DNA from: Azophilus sp965220835
GTDB lineage: Bacteria; Pseudomonadota; Gammaproteobacteria; Pseudomonadales; Azotimanducaceae
Direction of reading: 5' to 3'
Assembly (NCBI GenBank): GCA_965220835.1
Contig: OZ244842.1
Coordinates: 2,294,001 to 2,358,000 of the forward strand
DNA: 64,000 nt
A program made the translations under genes and the position numbers. Within the stretch, counting starts at the first letter, position 1; every line of letters starts with the position of its first letter. Shown one piece after another: positions 17,232 through 25,993 of this stretch. The notes under the pieces are model-generated. The model saw only the letters and a program-made list of their open reading frames with translations, had not been told where the DNA came from and did not search any database.

Positions 17232-18698
17232 ATGCCCATACGCACCCGGGTCGCCCCATCGCCGACTGGTGACCCCCACGTCGGCACCGCCTACATGGCG
17301 TTGTTCAACTGGGCGTTCGCCAAGAGCCAAGGCGGCGAGTTCGTGCTGCGCATCGAGGACACCGACCAAGCCCGCAGCAGCGCAGCCTCCGAAGCACGCA
17401 TTCTGGGGGCACTGGCTTGGTTGGGCGTCCCTTGGGACGAGGGGCCCGACATCGGGGGCGCCCACGGCCCCTACCGGCAGAGCGAACGCACGGCCATCTA
17501 CCAGCAGCATGCCCAGCAGCTGATCGACCAAGGCCACGCCTTCCACTGCTTTTGCACCGCCGAGCGCTTGGCCAAAATGCGCGCCGAGCAGCGGGCGGCG
17601 GGCGCACCGGTGGGTTATGACGGCCGCTGCCTGCACCTCTCCGCGGACGAGGTGTCCGCCCAGCAGGCCGCCGGCGTGCCTTCGGTGGTGCGCATGCGAG
17701 TGCCCGCCAACGGGGAGTGCCGCTTTCGCGATGAGCTGCGCGGCGAAATCGCCATTCCCTGCAGCCAGATCGACATGCAGGTGCTGCTGAAGGCGGACGG
17801 CTTCCCCACCTATCATCTCGCGGTGGTGGTGGATGACCACCTCATGGGCATCACCCACATCCTGCGCGGGGAGGAGTGGATCAACTCCACGCCCAAGCAC
17901 AAACTGCTGTTTGACTACTTTGGCTGGCCGATGCCGGCTCTCGTCCATTTGCCCCTGCTGCGCAATCCCGACCAGAGCAAGCTGTCCAAGCGCCGCAACC
18001 CAACCAGCATCGACTACTTTCGCGACGTGGGATACCTGCCCGAAGCGCTCACCAACTACTTGGCCCTGATGGGCTTTTCCATGCCCGACGAGCGGGAGAT
18101 ATTCTCCAAGGCGGAGTTCCTGCAGGCCTTTTCCTTGAGCCGCGTTTCCCTCGGCGCACCGATCTTCGACTTTGAGAAGCTGAATTGGCTGAATGGGCAG
18201 CACATACGCGGGCTCAGCGCCGAGGCCTTCATGGACCGGTTGGAGAGCTGGGCACTCAACCGCCAGCGCTTGGCAGAGCTCACACCGCTCATTCAGACGC
18301 GCACGGAACGCTTTGCCGATATCGCCGCCCAAGTGGACTATCTGCTCGGCGACCGGCGGCCCTTAAGCGAGCAGGACTTCACGCACAAGAAGCTCGGCCG
18401 GGAGCAAGTGGTGGAAGTGCTCTTCCGCACCGCTCGGGACTACGATGCGCTGGCCGAGTGGCACCAAGACAAGCTGCTCGCCCTGTGCAAAGCCAATGCC
18501 GAGCGCATGGGCTTAAGCCTGCGGGACTTTCTTGCGCCCCTGTTCATTGCCATCAGCGGGCGGGCAGTGGCCTTGCCGCTGTTCGACTCCATGGCCTTTC
18601 TCGGCGCCGACGTCACCCGCGTGCGCCTGCGCGAGGGGCTCAATGCCCTTGGCCTGTCCAACAAGCAACGCAAGCGGCTGGAAAAGCTGGCCGACTGA
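17232..18698 (+). CDS. gltX: Glutamyl-tRNA synthetase
   Basis: A 488-residue class I aminoacyl-tRNA synthetase. The HIGH motif is in 'APSPTGDPHVGTAYMAL' and the KMSKS motif is 'SKLSKRRNP'. The C-terminal anticodon-binding helical domain is complete and ends in 'KQRKRLEKLAD'. The ATG at 17232 is preferred over an in-frame GTG two codons upstream. It starts 36 bases after lpxC. A non-discriminating type cannot be excluded from sequence alone. Confidence 0.96.
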   Translation: MPIRTRVAPSPTGDPHVGTAYMALFNWAFAKSQGGEFVLRIEDTDQARSSAASEARILGALAWLGVPWDEGPDIGGAHGPYRQSERTAIYQQHAQQLIDQGHAFHCFCTAERLAKMRAEQRAAGAPVGYDGRCLHLSADEVSAQQAAGVPSVVRMRVPANGECRFRDELRGEIAIPCSQIDMQVLLKADGFPTYHLAVVVDDHLMGITHILRGEEWINSTPKHKLLFDYFGWPMPALVHLPLLRNPDQSKLSKRRNPTSIDYFRDVGYLPEALTNYLALMGFSMPDEREIFSKAEFLQAFSLSRVSLGAPIFDFEKLNWLNGQHIRGLSAEAFMDRLESWALNRQRLAELTPLIQTRTERFADIAAQVDYLLGDRRPLSEQDFTHKKLGREQVVEVLFRTARDYDALAEWHQDKLLALCKANAERMGLSLRDFLAPLFIAISGRAVALPLFDSMAFLGADVTRVRLREGLNALGLSNKQRKRLEKLAD

Positions 18699-18708
18699 CC
18701 GGCTGTCA

Positions 18709-18819
18709 AATTGCGGTTGCGGTGCGGGCATCCGGCACGCCAGGCGGGCGAACTGTCCTTGAGTTCCAAGGAGTTGGGGAGCCTTAAAGGTGCCGGATGC
18801 CCGCACCGCAACCGCAATT
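18709..18819. repeat. 30-bp perfect inverted repeat with 51-bp spacer
   Basis: Bases 18709-18738 are the exact reverse complement of 18790-18819. The spacer contains a smaller hairpin (AACT..CCTT at 18751-18760 with AAGGAGTT at 18768-18775). It lies between the convergent ends of gltX and the PLP enzyme gene. No run of T follows either arm, so it is not a standard intrinsic terminator; a small non-autonomous element or a large cruciform-forming element would both fit. A further hairpin, CGGGCT/AGCCCG, is at 18843-18860. Confidence 0.85.
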
Positions 18820-18871
18820 GCTCAACGAGAGCGGGATGCCACCGGGCTAGGAAAAGCCCGCAACGGAATGC

Positions 18872-19870
18872 CTAGTTGCAAGGACGCTGCTCGGGCGCAA
18901 CCGCGGCTCGGGGCACCTCGCCGGCAAGCACCGCTTGGAACACCGCCGCATCCACATTGCCGCCGGACAGAATGACGCCCACCCGCTTGCCCGCCTGCTG
19001 CGTCCGTTCCTGCATGAGCGCGGCCAGGGCGGCGGCACCGGCACCTTCGGCGACATTGTGGGTCACGCGGAACAAAGTGCGCATGGCCTCGGCGATCTCC
19101 GCTTCGCCAACCTCCACCACCCGGGCGGCGCCCTGCCGGACGATGGCCAGGGGTTCCGCCATCGGCAACCGGCAGGCCAAGCCGTCGGCGAAGGTGTCGG
19201 CGGAGTCCGTGGCCACCACCTGCCCCGCGGCCAAACTGCGCGCCATGGCTGGGGCGTTGGCAGCGACCACGCCGATGATGTCCGTCTTCAGCCCTAGGAG
19301 ATCCCGCGTGCGAATCAGGCCGCAGATGCCCGAACCCATGCCGATGGGCACATAGACCGCATCGAGCGCCGCAACCGCGCTGAACAGCTCCAGGGCGTAG
19401 GTGGCCACTCCCCGCACCAAGGCCGAATGGAAGGGCTGCACGATCAACGCCCCTTCCGCTTCAGCGCGGCGCACCGCCTCCAAGCGGGCGTCTTCAAAGT
19501 CGTTGCCGAACTCAACAAGCTCCGCGCCCCAGCCCAGCATTGCTTGGTTCTTCTCCACGCTGTTGCCCTTGGGCACAAACACCGTCACCGGCACTCCGTG
19601 GCGGCAAGCGGCGAAGGGGATGCTCTGCCCGTGATTGCCCCGGGTGGCGGTGATGATGCGATTCGGCAGCTGGCCGGCGCGGTTCAGCTCATCCAACAGG
19701 ACCAAGCCGCCGCGCACCTTGAACGCACCGATTGGGGTGTGGTTCTCGTGCTTCACCCAAACTTCGCTGCCAAGCTGCCGGCACAGCCCCGGCCAACAGT
19801 ACTGCGGCGTTGGCGGCATGGCGGCCGCGACCACGGACCGCGCCTGCTCGAGACCGGCTAAATCAAACAT
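18872..19870 (-). CDS. Threonine dehydratase-like PLP-dependent enzyme
   Basis: A 332-residue fold-type II PLP enzyme. The PLP lysine is Lys51 in 'PIGAFKVRGG', with 'ATRGNHGQS' as the following substrate/phosphate loop and 'PIGMGSGICGL' as the glycine-rich PLP-phosphate loop. There is no C-terminal ACT regulatory domain, as in the catabolic or serine/threonine dehydratase-like branch. Likely reactions are deamination of threonine or serine, or of hydroxyaspartate. The ATG at 19870 begins at the usual N-terminus 'MFDLAGLEQA'. Confidence 0.8.
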   Translation of the reverse strand: MFDLAGLEQARSVVAAAMPPTPQYCWPGLCRQLGSEVWVKHENHTPIGAFKVRGGLVLLDELNRAGQLPNRIITATRGNHGQSIPFAACRHGVPVTVFVPKGNSVEKNQAMLGWGAELVEFGNDFEDARLEAVRRAEAEGALIVQPFHSALVRGVATYALELFSAVAALDAVYVPIGMGSGICGLIRTRDLLGLKTDIIGVVAANAPAMARSLAAGQVVATDSADTFADGLACRLPMAEPLAIVRQGAARVVEVGEAEIAEAMRTLFRVTHNVAEGAGAAALAALMQERTQQAGKRVGVILSGGNVDAAVFQAVLAGEVPRAAVAPEQRPCN

Positions 19871-19945
19871 CGGGTTTCCGTTGAGAACCATCAAAGGCAA
19901 TATGCAGGGCACTATAGAATCGAACCATCGATCCGTCTAATGTGT

Positions 19946-20010
19946 GTGTGTCTGCACTCTGATTGAAAGCGTGTGTCCGCACTCTGATTGAAAGTGTGTG
20001 TCCGCATCCT
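19946..20010. repeat. 25-bp direct repeat (2 full copies and part of a third)
   Basis: Two adjoining 25-base units, 19946-19970 and 19971-19995, differ at two positions; a third begins at 19996 and continues for about 11 bases. The unit starts GTGTGTCCGC and ends TGATTGAAAG. The array ends directly before the ribosome binding site of the SDR gene at 20021, so it may be a regulator-binding array or a local slippage product. Confidence 0.75.
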
Positions 20011-20020
20011 AGGAGTCCTT

Positions 20021-20803
20021 ATGGAAGTTCAAGACAAGATCATCGTCGTCACTGGCGGTGCCAGCGGCATCGGCCAAGCGATGTGCGAGCGGTTCGCCGC
20101 TGAGGGGGCGCGCCACATCGTGGTGGCGGACCTGAACGGCGACGGCGCTGAAGCCGTGGCCCAACGCATTCAGGCCGCCGGCAAAGCCGGCGCCAGTGCC
20201 CGCCAAGTCGATGTGGGCGTTGAGGCAGAGTTGATCGACCTGATCGAAGACACCGAAAGCGGCGCCGGCCCCATCGACTTGTTTTGCTCGAACGCCGGCA
20301 TCGGCATCGGCAATGGCCTTGATGAGCCCGACGAGGTGTGGGACACCATCTGGCGCGTCAACACGCAGTCGCACGTCTGGGCCGCTCGCCACTTGGTGCC
20401 CAAAATGACCGCCCGCGGTGGAGGATACCTGTTGAACACCGCCTCCGCGGCTGGCCTGCTCACCCAAATCGGCTCGGTCACCTATGCCGTCACCAAGCAC
20501 GCCGCGGTGGCCTTGGCCGAGTGGATTTCCATCACCCACGGCCGGGACGGCATCAAGGTGTCCGTGCTCTGCCCGCAGGCGGTGCGCACGCCCATGACGG
20601 CGGGCGGCCCCGGTGTGGCCGGCGTTGACGGCATGATCGAACCGGAACAGGCGGCCGATGCGGTGATTGAGGCCCTCCGGGAGGAGCGCTTTCTGGTGCT
20701 GCCGCACCCGGAAGTGGCGGAGTACATCCGCCGCAAGACCACCGACTATGACCGCTGGCTGCACGGCATGCGCCGGCTGCAGGAGCGCTACCTCAGTTCA
20801 TGA
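20021..20803 (+). CDS. Short-chain dehydrogenase/reductase
   Basis: A 260-residue classical SDR. The cofactor loop is 'VVTGGASGIGQAM', 'VADLNGD' after the second strand suggests NAD(H), 'NAGIGIG' is the stability motif, and the catalytic residues are in 'LLNTASAAG' (Ser) and 'YAVTK' (Tyr, Lys). AGGAG lies 6-7 bases before the ATG. Its last 11 bases overlap the 3' end of the convergent PQQ dehydrogenase gene. Substrate unknown. Confidence 0.87.
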   Translation: MEVQDKIIVVTGGASGIGQAMCERFAAEGARHIVVADLNGDGAEAVAQRIQAAGKAGASARQVDVGVEAELIDLIEDTESGAGPIDLFCSNAGIGIGNGLDEPDEVWDTIWRVNTQSHVWAARHLVPKMTARGGGYLLNTASAAGLLTQIGSVTYAVTKHAAVALAEWISITHGRDGIKVSVLCPQAVRTPMTAGGPGVAGVDGMIEPEQAADAVIEALREERFLVLPHPEVAEYIRRKTTDYDRWLHGMRRLQERYLSS

Positions 20804-22928
20804 CCAGCCGCTCGGCTTGCTTGGCCAGGTAGCCCCGCAGAATTTCCGCCTCAGCGGCGTCCAGCTTGCCGGCGAAGCCCACCATGCCCTTGGCCGTGAG
20901 GGCGCCATCAAGCACAATGGCCCGCCACAGCGACGCGTCCGCCAGGGCCGGCGCGGTGCGCAGATCGGGCAGAACACCGGCACTGAGCGCTTCGGTGCCG
21001 TGACAAGCCGAGCAATGCCGGCCAAACAGCGCGAAGCCGGCCTCGAGCTCCGTAGGCGACGGCGTCAACCCGGCTCGCTCCAGCGTCACTGGGGTGCGGG
21101 CCTCGGCTTCAAAGCGTGGCAACCGAGCGCTTCCACCCAGCTTGAAGACCAACAGCCGGCCATTGGGCGTTAGCTTGGGCCCGTCCATGGCAGCCAAGCT
21201 GAGCGGCAGGCCCCCACCGTTGCCGGCGGTCACGGCAATGTACTGTTCGCCGCCAACCGCATAGGCGATCGGCGCGGTGATGATGGCGTTCTGCAAGGCG
21301 TAGGACCAGAGCGGCTCGCCGTCCTCGGCCCGGTAGGCGCGAAAGCTGTGATCAGTCAAGCCCTGAAACACGAGGTTGCCGGCCGTGGCCAAGGTGCCGC
21401 CGTTCCAAGGGGCTTCATGCTCCACCCGCCAAGCTTCCGCCTGCCGAACGGGATCCCACGCCAACAGCCGACCCTGCAGGCTGTCCTTGATTGCCTCTCG
21501 CGCTTCAGGTGCAACCGGCAGGGGCACATCGTTGAGCCTGACGCCAAGGTTCCACTCGCCGGGGCGATAGGCAAACTGCTCGTCCCTCTCGTAGAGGAAG
21601 GGCACCTGCTGCGCGGGAATGTAAACCAGCCCGGTCAACGGGCTGTACGACATGGGCTGCCAGTTGTGCGCGCCGGCCGCGCCGACGGTGGCTGGGAAGG
21701 GTTCGGTTTCGAATCGGGCGCCCGGTGTTTCCTGCGGGCGTCCGGTGGTCAAGTCGATGCGTTGCGCCCAGTTGACGGGGACGAACTTCTCCGCCGAAAG
21801 CAGGCGACCCGTGCGCCGTTCAATGACATAGAAAAACCCGTTCTTCGGCGCATGCAGAATCACCTGGGTGGGTTGGCCGCCGATCATCAGCGTCGCGAGC
21901 GTGATCTGCTGGGTGGCGGTGTAGTCCCAAGTCTCACCCGGAACCTCCTGATAGTGCCAGAGATAAGCGCCAGTGTCGGGATTCAGAGCCAGAATCGAGG
22001 CAAGAAACAGATTGTCGCCCCGCCCCTCGGATCGATCCACGAGGTTCCAAGGCGAGCCGTTGCCGGTGCCGACGTAGAGTTGGTCCAATTCCGGGTCATA
22101 GACGATGGCGTCCCAGACGGTGCCGCCGCCACCCCCGTAGTCCAGATAGGCCCGCCCGTGCCAAGTGGCCGCCGCGAGGGTTTTCAGTGCCTCATCCGAC
22201 GCCGCGCCGTCCGCCGGCCCGTTGGGATCACCCGGCACCATGTAGAACCGCCATGCCATGTCGCCGGTGGTGGCATCGTAGGCGCTGACGTAGCCGCGCA
22301 CGCCGTACTCCGCGCCGCCATTGCCAATGAACACCTTACCCTTGGCAGCCCGGGGCGCCCCGGTGATGGTGTAGGGCTGGCCAGGGTCGGTGGTGGCCAC
22401 GGACCAAAGCGGCTCGCCGTTCGCCGCATCCAAGGCAATCAAGCGCCCGTCGATGGTGCCGATGAACACCTTGCCCTCATAGAACGCGGCGCCCCGGTTG
22501 ACCACGTCGCAACACGCGTCATAACCCGCCTCGCCGGGCACCTTCGGGTCGAAGCGCCACAGCTCCTGGCCCGTGGCGGCGTCCAAAGCGAACACCTTGC
22601 TCCAAGCGCTGGTGACGTAAATCACGCCATCGACCATCAAGGGCGTGGACTCCTGGCCACGGTGGGTGTCGAAATCGAAGAACCAAGCCAGCCCCAACTC
22701 GGAGACGTTGTCCTTGTTGATGGCATCCAGCGCCGAAAAGCGCTGTTCCAGATAGGTGCCGCCGTGGGTGAGCCATTGACCGGGCTCGCCATCCGCCGCC
22801 GCAATGCGGGCAGTGTCCGTCACCGGCGGCTGAACGCTTGGTGACGAGGACGGGTCTAGCGGCGCGCCACAGCCATTGGCAACGACCATGCCCGCGAGCG
22901 CCAAAAGCACGAACGCTGTCCTTTCCAT
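20793..22928 (-). CDS. PQQ-dependent quinohemoprotein alcohol dehydrogenase
   Basis: A 711-residue periplasmic enzyme of the methanol/ethanol dehydrogenase family. An N-terminal export signal ('FVLLALAGMVVANGCGAP') is followed by an eight-bladed propeller; 'LTHGGTYLEQRFSALDAINKDNV' is its usual opening. 'GYDACCDVV' has the adjacent cysteines that form the vicinal disulfide over PQQ, and 'PGETWDYTATQ' carries the catalytic-Asp region. The C-terminal 80 residues hold a cytochrome c domain with 'CSACH', making it a quinohemoprotein. The cysteine after 'VANG' is a weak lipobox, so membrane anchoring is possible. PQQ synthesis genes are not in the window. Confidence 0.88.
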   Translation of the reverse strand: MERTAFVLLALAGMVVANGCGAPLDPSSSPSVQPPVTDTARIAAADGEPGQWLTHGGTYLEQRFSALDAINKDNVSELGLAWFFDFDTHRGQESTPLMVDGVIYVTSAWSKVFALDAATGQELWRFDPKVPGEAGYDACCDVVNRGAAFYEGKVFIGTIDGRLIALDAANGEPLWSVATTDPGQPYTITGAPRAAKGKVFIGNGGAEYGVRGYVSAYDATTGDMAWRFYMVPGDPNGPADGAASDEALKTLAAATWHGRAYLDYGGGGGTVWDAIVYDPELDQLYVGTGNGSPWNLVDRSEGRGDNLFLASILALNPDTGAYLWHYQEVPGETWDYTATQQITLATLMIGGQPTQVILHAPKNGFFYVIERRTGRLLSAEKFVPVNWAQRIDLTTGRPQETPGARFETEPFPATVGAAGAHNWQPMSYSPLTGLVYIPAQQVPFLYERDEQFAYRPGEWNLGVRLNDVPLPVAPEAREAIKDSLQGRLLAWDPVRQAEAWRVEHEAPWNGGTLATAGNLVFQGLTDHSFRAYRAEDGEPLWSYALQNAIITAPIAYAVGGEQYIAVTAGNGGGLPLSLAAMDGPKLTPNGRLLVFKLGGSARLPRFEAEARTPVTLERAGLTPSPTELEAGFALFGRHCSACHGTEALSAGVLPDLRTAPALADASLWRAIVLDGALTAKGMVGFAGKLDAAEAEILRGYLAKQAERLVMN

Positions 22929-23318
22929 CCCATCAACCCCCTGCCCGATGCATCCGAGCCCAAATGTGACGTGCGTGGGAGAAGACTATCATGCTGACCG
23001 CCGATTGCTGGTTTGGGCGCTACCTCCGGCCAACCGAACGAGTTTGATGAGGTGCTGATGCGGGGGCACTGCATCCACACCAGCAGTTTTCATTTTGCCA
23101 TTTCCGTCGGAGTGAACGCCGGGCAGCTCCGGGGACATTGGGCGCGGGGTCCGCTATGGGCATAAGTCCAAACCTGTCCTGTGGTTCGCAGCGAATCCCA
23201 CTAAGGCGTTGACGAAGAAGCCAAATTTGGAATTGCTGAATCCGAACCGGCCTTGGCGACAGGCGCGAACGAGCCGGTTAGAATGCCCTTTTTGCCAACC
23301 CAACACTGAGGACACCCC
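22929..23318. other. Intergenic region with no recognised gene
   Basis: About 390 bases between the divergent PQQ dehydrogenase and thiolase genes. Only short open frames (under 40 codons, for example 23053-23166) are present and none has recognisable features. No clear hairpin or repeat was seen. Confidence 0.5.
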
Positions 23319-24548
23319 ATGCGCGAAGCTTGGATCATCGATCATGCCCGCTCGCCCCGAGGCCGGGGCAAGCCCGGCGTCGGCTCCCTGAGCCATCTCC
23401 ATCCCCAACGCTGCTTGGCCCAGGTCCTGAATGGCCTTCAGGAACGGGTGGGGTTCGACCCGGCGGACATTGAAGACGTGGTGGCGGGCTGCGGCGCCGG
23501 CAGCGGCGACCATGCCCATGACATCGCCCGCATGTCGGTGCTGGATGCCGGCTGGCCGTTGTCGGTGACTGGCGTCACCCTGCACCGCTTCTGCGGCAGC
23601 GGCCAGCAGGCGGTTTCGTTCGCTGCCATGGGCGTGATGTCCGGCCAGCAGGAGGCGGTGATCGGCGGCGGCGTGGAGTTCATGTCCCGCTATGCGCCGG
23701 TCCATGCGGCGGGCTTCCACGCCAACAACGAGCACCTGCGCCAGCGACATCCCCAAGTGCCCCAAGGCATCTCCGCGGACCTCATCTCCACTTTGGAGGG
23801 CTTCTCCCGCGACGACGTGGACGCCTATGCGGTGGAGAGCCAGACCCGGGCGGCCCGCTCCATCGAGGAGGGGCGCTTCAAGCCCGCACTGGTGCCCATC
23901 CACAACGAAGACGGCAGCTTGGCGCTCGACCGGGATGAGCATCCTCGGCCCGGCACCACCCTTGAGAGCCTCAAGGACTTGAAACCCAGCTTTGCCGCCA
24001 TGGCGGACGCCCAGTTCGACGGTTTTGACCGGCCCTTCAAGGACATGGTGCGGGAGGTGTATCCGGATGTGGCGGAAATCGAGCACATGCACCATGCCGG
24101 CAATTCATCCGGGGTGGTGGATGGCGCCAGCGCCGTGCTGGTGGTGAGCCCGGACTACGCCAAGGCGCACGGCCTCAAGCCCAAGGCCCGCATCCGCATG
24201 ACCGCCACCGCGGGCACCGAGCCGCTCATCATGCTCACCGCCCCAGCACCTGCCGCCCAGCGCTGCCTGGACAAAGCCGGCATGACCACCGACGACATCG
24301 ACCTGTTCGAGATCAACGAGGCCTTCGCCTCCGTGGTGCTCAAGTTCATGAAGGAGATGGAAGTGGATCACGACGTGGTCAACGTCGATGGTGGCGCCAT
24401 CGCCTTGGGCCACCCCATCGGCGCCACTGGCGGCATGCTGATCGGCACCGCCGTGGAGCAGCTGCACCGGCTGGACAAGGAGACCGCCTTGGTCGCCATG
24501 TGCACCGGCGGCGGCATGGGCACGGCGACGATCCTGGAGCGAATGTAG
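23319..24548 (+). CDS. Acetyl-CoA acetyltransferase (thiolase)
   Basis: A 409-residue thiolase. The acyl-enzyme cysteine is Cys92 in 'HRFCGSGQQAVS', the histidine motif is 'GGAIALGHPIGATGG' and the second cysteine is in 'AMCTGGGMGTA'. These enzymes cleave 3-ketoacyl-CoA or condense two acetyl-CoA. It stands alone, with the MAPEG gene 84 bases downstream, so degradative or synthetic use cannot be decided. The family type is that of FadI/AtoB-like acetyltransferases. Confidence 0.92.
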   Translation: MREAWIIDHARSPRGRGKPGVGSLSHLHPQRCLAQVLNGLQERVGFDPADIEDVVAGCGAGSGDHAHDIARMSVLDAGWPLSVTGVTLHRFCGSGQQAVSFAAMGVMSGQQEAVIGGGVEFMSRYAPVHAAGFHANNEHLRQRHPQVPQGISADLISTLEGFSRDDVDAYAVESQTRAARSIEEGRFKPALVPIHNEDGSLALDRDEHPRPGTTLESLKDLKPSFAAMADAQFDGFDRPFKDMVREVYPDVAEIEHMHHAGNSSGVVDGASAVLVVSPDYAKAHGLKPKARIRMTATAGTEPLIMLTAPAPAAQRCLDKAGMTTDDIDLFEINEAFASVVLKFMKEMEVDHDVVNVDGGAIALGHPIGATGGMLIGTAVEQLHRLDKETALVAMCTGGGMGTATILERM

Positions 24549-24632
24549 GCGGGAACGGCCAGCGGTGGCCCTCGGCAGACGCTGTGCCGGGTAAACGTCG
24601 GCTAGCCATCACGGATCTGCAAAGGAATCCAA

Positions 24633-25028
24633 ATGAACGATTCAGCAATTGCCGCCCTTTTGGTCTGGACCGGCCTGCACGTCATGCTCATGTTGGCCCT
24701 CGCGCTGAACGTGACCCGGCACCGTCTAATGGCGCAAAAGGAAGGGTACGATGAGCGGCGCTTGGAAAAAGCCATACGGGCGCATGGCAACAACATCGAG
24801 TACGTGCCCATCATCCTGTTTTGCATCGCCCTGCTGGTCGCTTTTGGCAGCACGGCTGCCTGGGTTCACGGCCTGGGCGCCGCGCTGTTCGCCTCGCGGC
24901 TGCTCCACGCGCACGGCATACAGCAGTTCGACCCGCTGCCCAAGACCAGGGTTACGGGCAATTTCGGCACTTGGGGCGTGATGCTCGGCACCGCGATCGC
25001 GCTCATCTATCAGGGCTTGGGCGGCTAA
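24633..25028 (+). CDS. MAPEG-family membrane protein
   Basis: A 131-residue protein with four hydrophobic segments. 'RAHGNNIEYVPIILF' and 'LLHAHGIQQFDPLPKTRVTG' match the MAPEG family, whose bacterial members are membrane glutathione transferases or of unknown role; the conserved RAHxNxxE motif is present. AAAGGA lies before the ATG. A soluble GST is encoded 2 kb downstream, but there is no direct link. Confidence 0.85.
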   Translation: MNDSAIAALLVWTGLHVMLMLALALNVTRHRLMAQKEGYDERRLEKAIRAHGNNIEYVPIILFCIALLVAFGSTAAWVHGLGAALFASRLLHAHGIQQFDPLPKTRVTGNFGTWGVMLGTAIALIYQGLGG

Positions 25029-25064
25029 AGAGCCGGGCGTGCTGCCCGCGCAGGGCGCGCGCCG

Positions 25065-25832
25065 TTAGCGATGGTTCCACCAAGCCGTATCAGAGAACGC
25101 GCGCAGGTCCAGTTCATGCGTCCAAGCGGATCGATGCTGTTGGGATAGGTGGTAGTAGGTCTCCGCCATCTTTTCCGGGAGCATCAGGCCATCGTTCTCC
25201 AAGCCCCGCTCCGCGCGCAGCTTTTGGAACGCCTCTTCCCCCAACATCTTGCCAAGGGTGTCTGGCGCATCCACCGCGCCGTCGATCAAAATGTGCGCGA
25301 CGTGAATGCCTTTCGGCGCGTACTCCGCGTTCAAGGTCTGGCAGAGCATGCGGCGCCCGCCCATCGCTGCGGCGTGGGAGTGCTGGCCTGCGTTGCCTCT
25401 TACGGCGGCCGTTGCTGAGGTCACCAGGAAAGTGCCGCCGCCCCGCGCCGCCATCCGCGGAAAGAGCGCCTTCGCCATCCTGAACAAGGCAAATGTGGCC
25501 ATGCGCCAGCCCAACTCAAACTGCTTGTGCGTCACATCCTCCAAGGCACGATCGCCAATTTGGGCACCCAAGTTGAACAGCACCACTTCGATCGGCCCAA
25601 TCTCACTCTCGACGCGCCCAATGCGCTCTTCCAAGGCGTTTTCCTCAACGGCGTTCAGCAGGAATCCGGTCGCTTCCCCGCCGTCATCCCGGATCTCAGA
25701 CACTAGCTTGCGCAAGCCCGCTTCATCGCTCCGCCGACAGAGCACCGAGTGATAGCCTTCCCGCGCAAACTTCCTGCCGACCGTGCCGCCAATGCCGGCC
25801 CCGGCACCCATGACCATGCATACTGGTTTCAT
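25065..25832 (-). CDS. SDR-family protein lacking the YxxxK catalytic pair
   Basis: A 255-residue Rossmann protein with 'VMGAGAGIGGTVGRKFA' as the cofactor loop. The catalytic Ser is in 'FLVTSATAAV', but where YxxxK should be the sequence reads HAAAM, just before 'GGRRMLCQTLNAEYAPKGIHV'. Both key residues are thus replaced and it may not be a standard dehydrogenase. The ATG at 25832 has AGAGGA upstream. It is the last gene of a likely three-gene unit with the CoA-transferase and GST genes. Confidence 0.8.
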   Translation of the reverse strand: MKPVCMVMGAGAGIGGTVGRKFAREGYHSVLCRRSDEAGLRKLVSEIRDDGGEATGFLLNAVEENALEERIGRVESEIGPIEVVLFNLGAQIGDRALEDVTHKQFELGWRMATFALFRMAKALFPRMAARGGGTFLVTSATAAVRGNAGQHSHAAAMGGRRMLCQTLNAEYAPKGIHVAHILIDGAVDAPDTLGKMLGEEAFQKLRAERGLENDGLMLPEKMAETYYHLSQQHRSAWTHELDLRAFSDTAWWNHR

Positions 25833-25993
25833 CGTTCTTCCTCTGAATTGTGAAATTGGAACCTGCGCCCTGTCAGCTAGCCCCAAGGTCCCGCGTGCGC
25901 TTTGTGGGGATGCTGAACATCGGCATTCTGCGGATGGTCCCAACCACTGTCGCCGTGAAAACTGCAGGGCATTTGAGCTATTGAGTCCACCGG

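Noticed and set aside
16635..18332. A 565-codon open frame on the minus strand
   Set aside because: Opposite lpxC and gltX, His/Gly/Val-rich, no motif; shadow of real genes.
21348..22844. A 498-codon open frame on the + strand
   Set aside because: Opposite the PQQ dehydrogenase gene, with no recognisable features.
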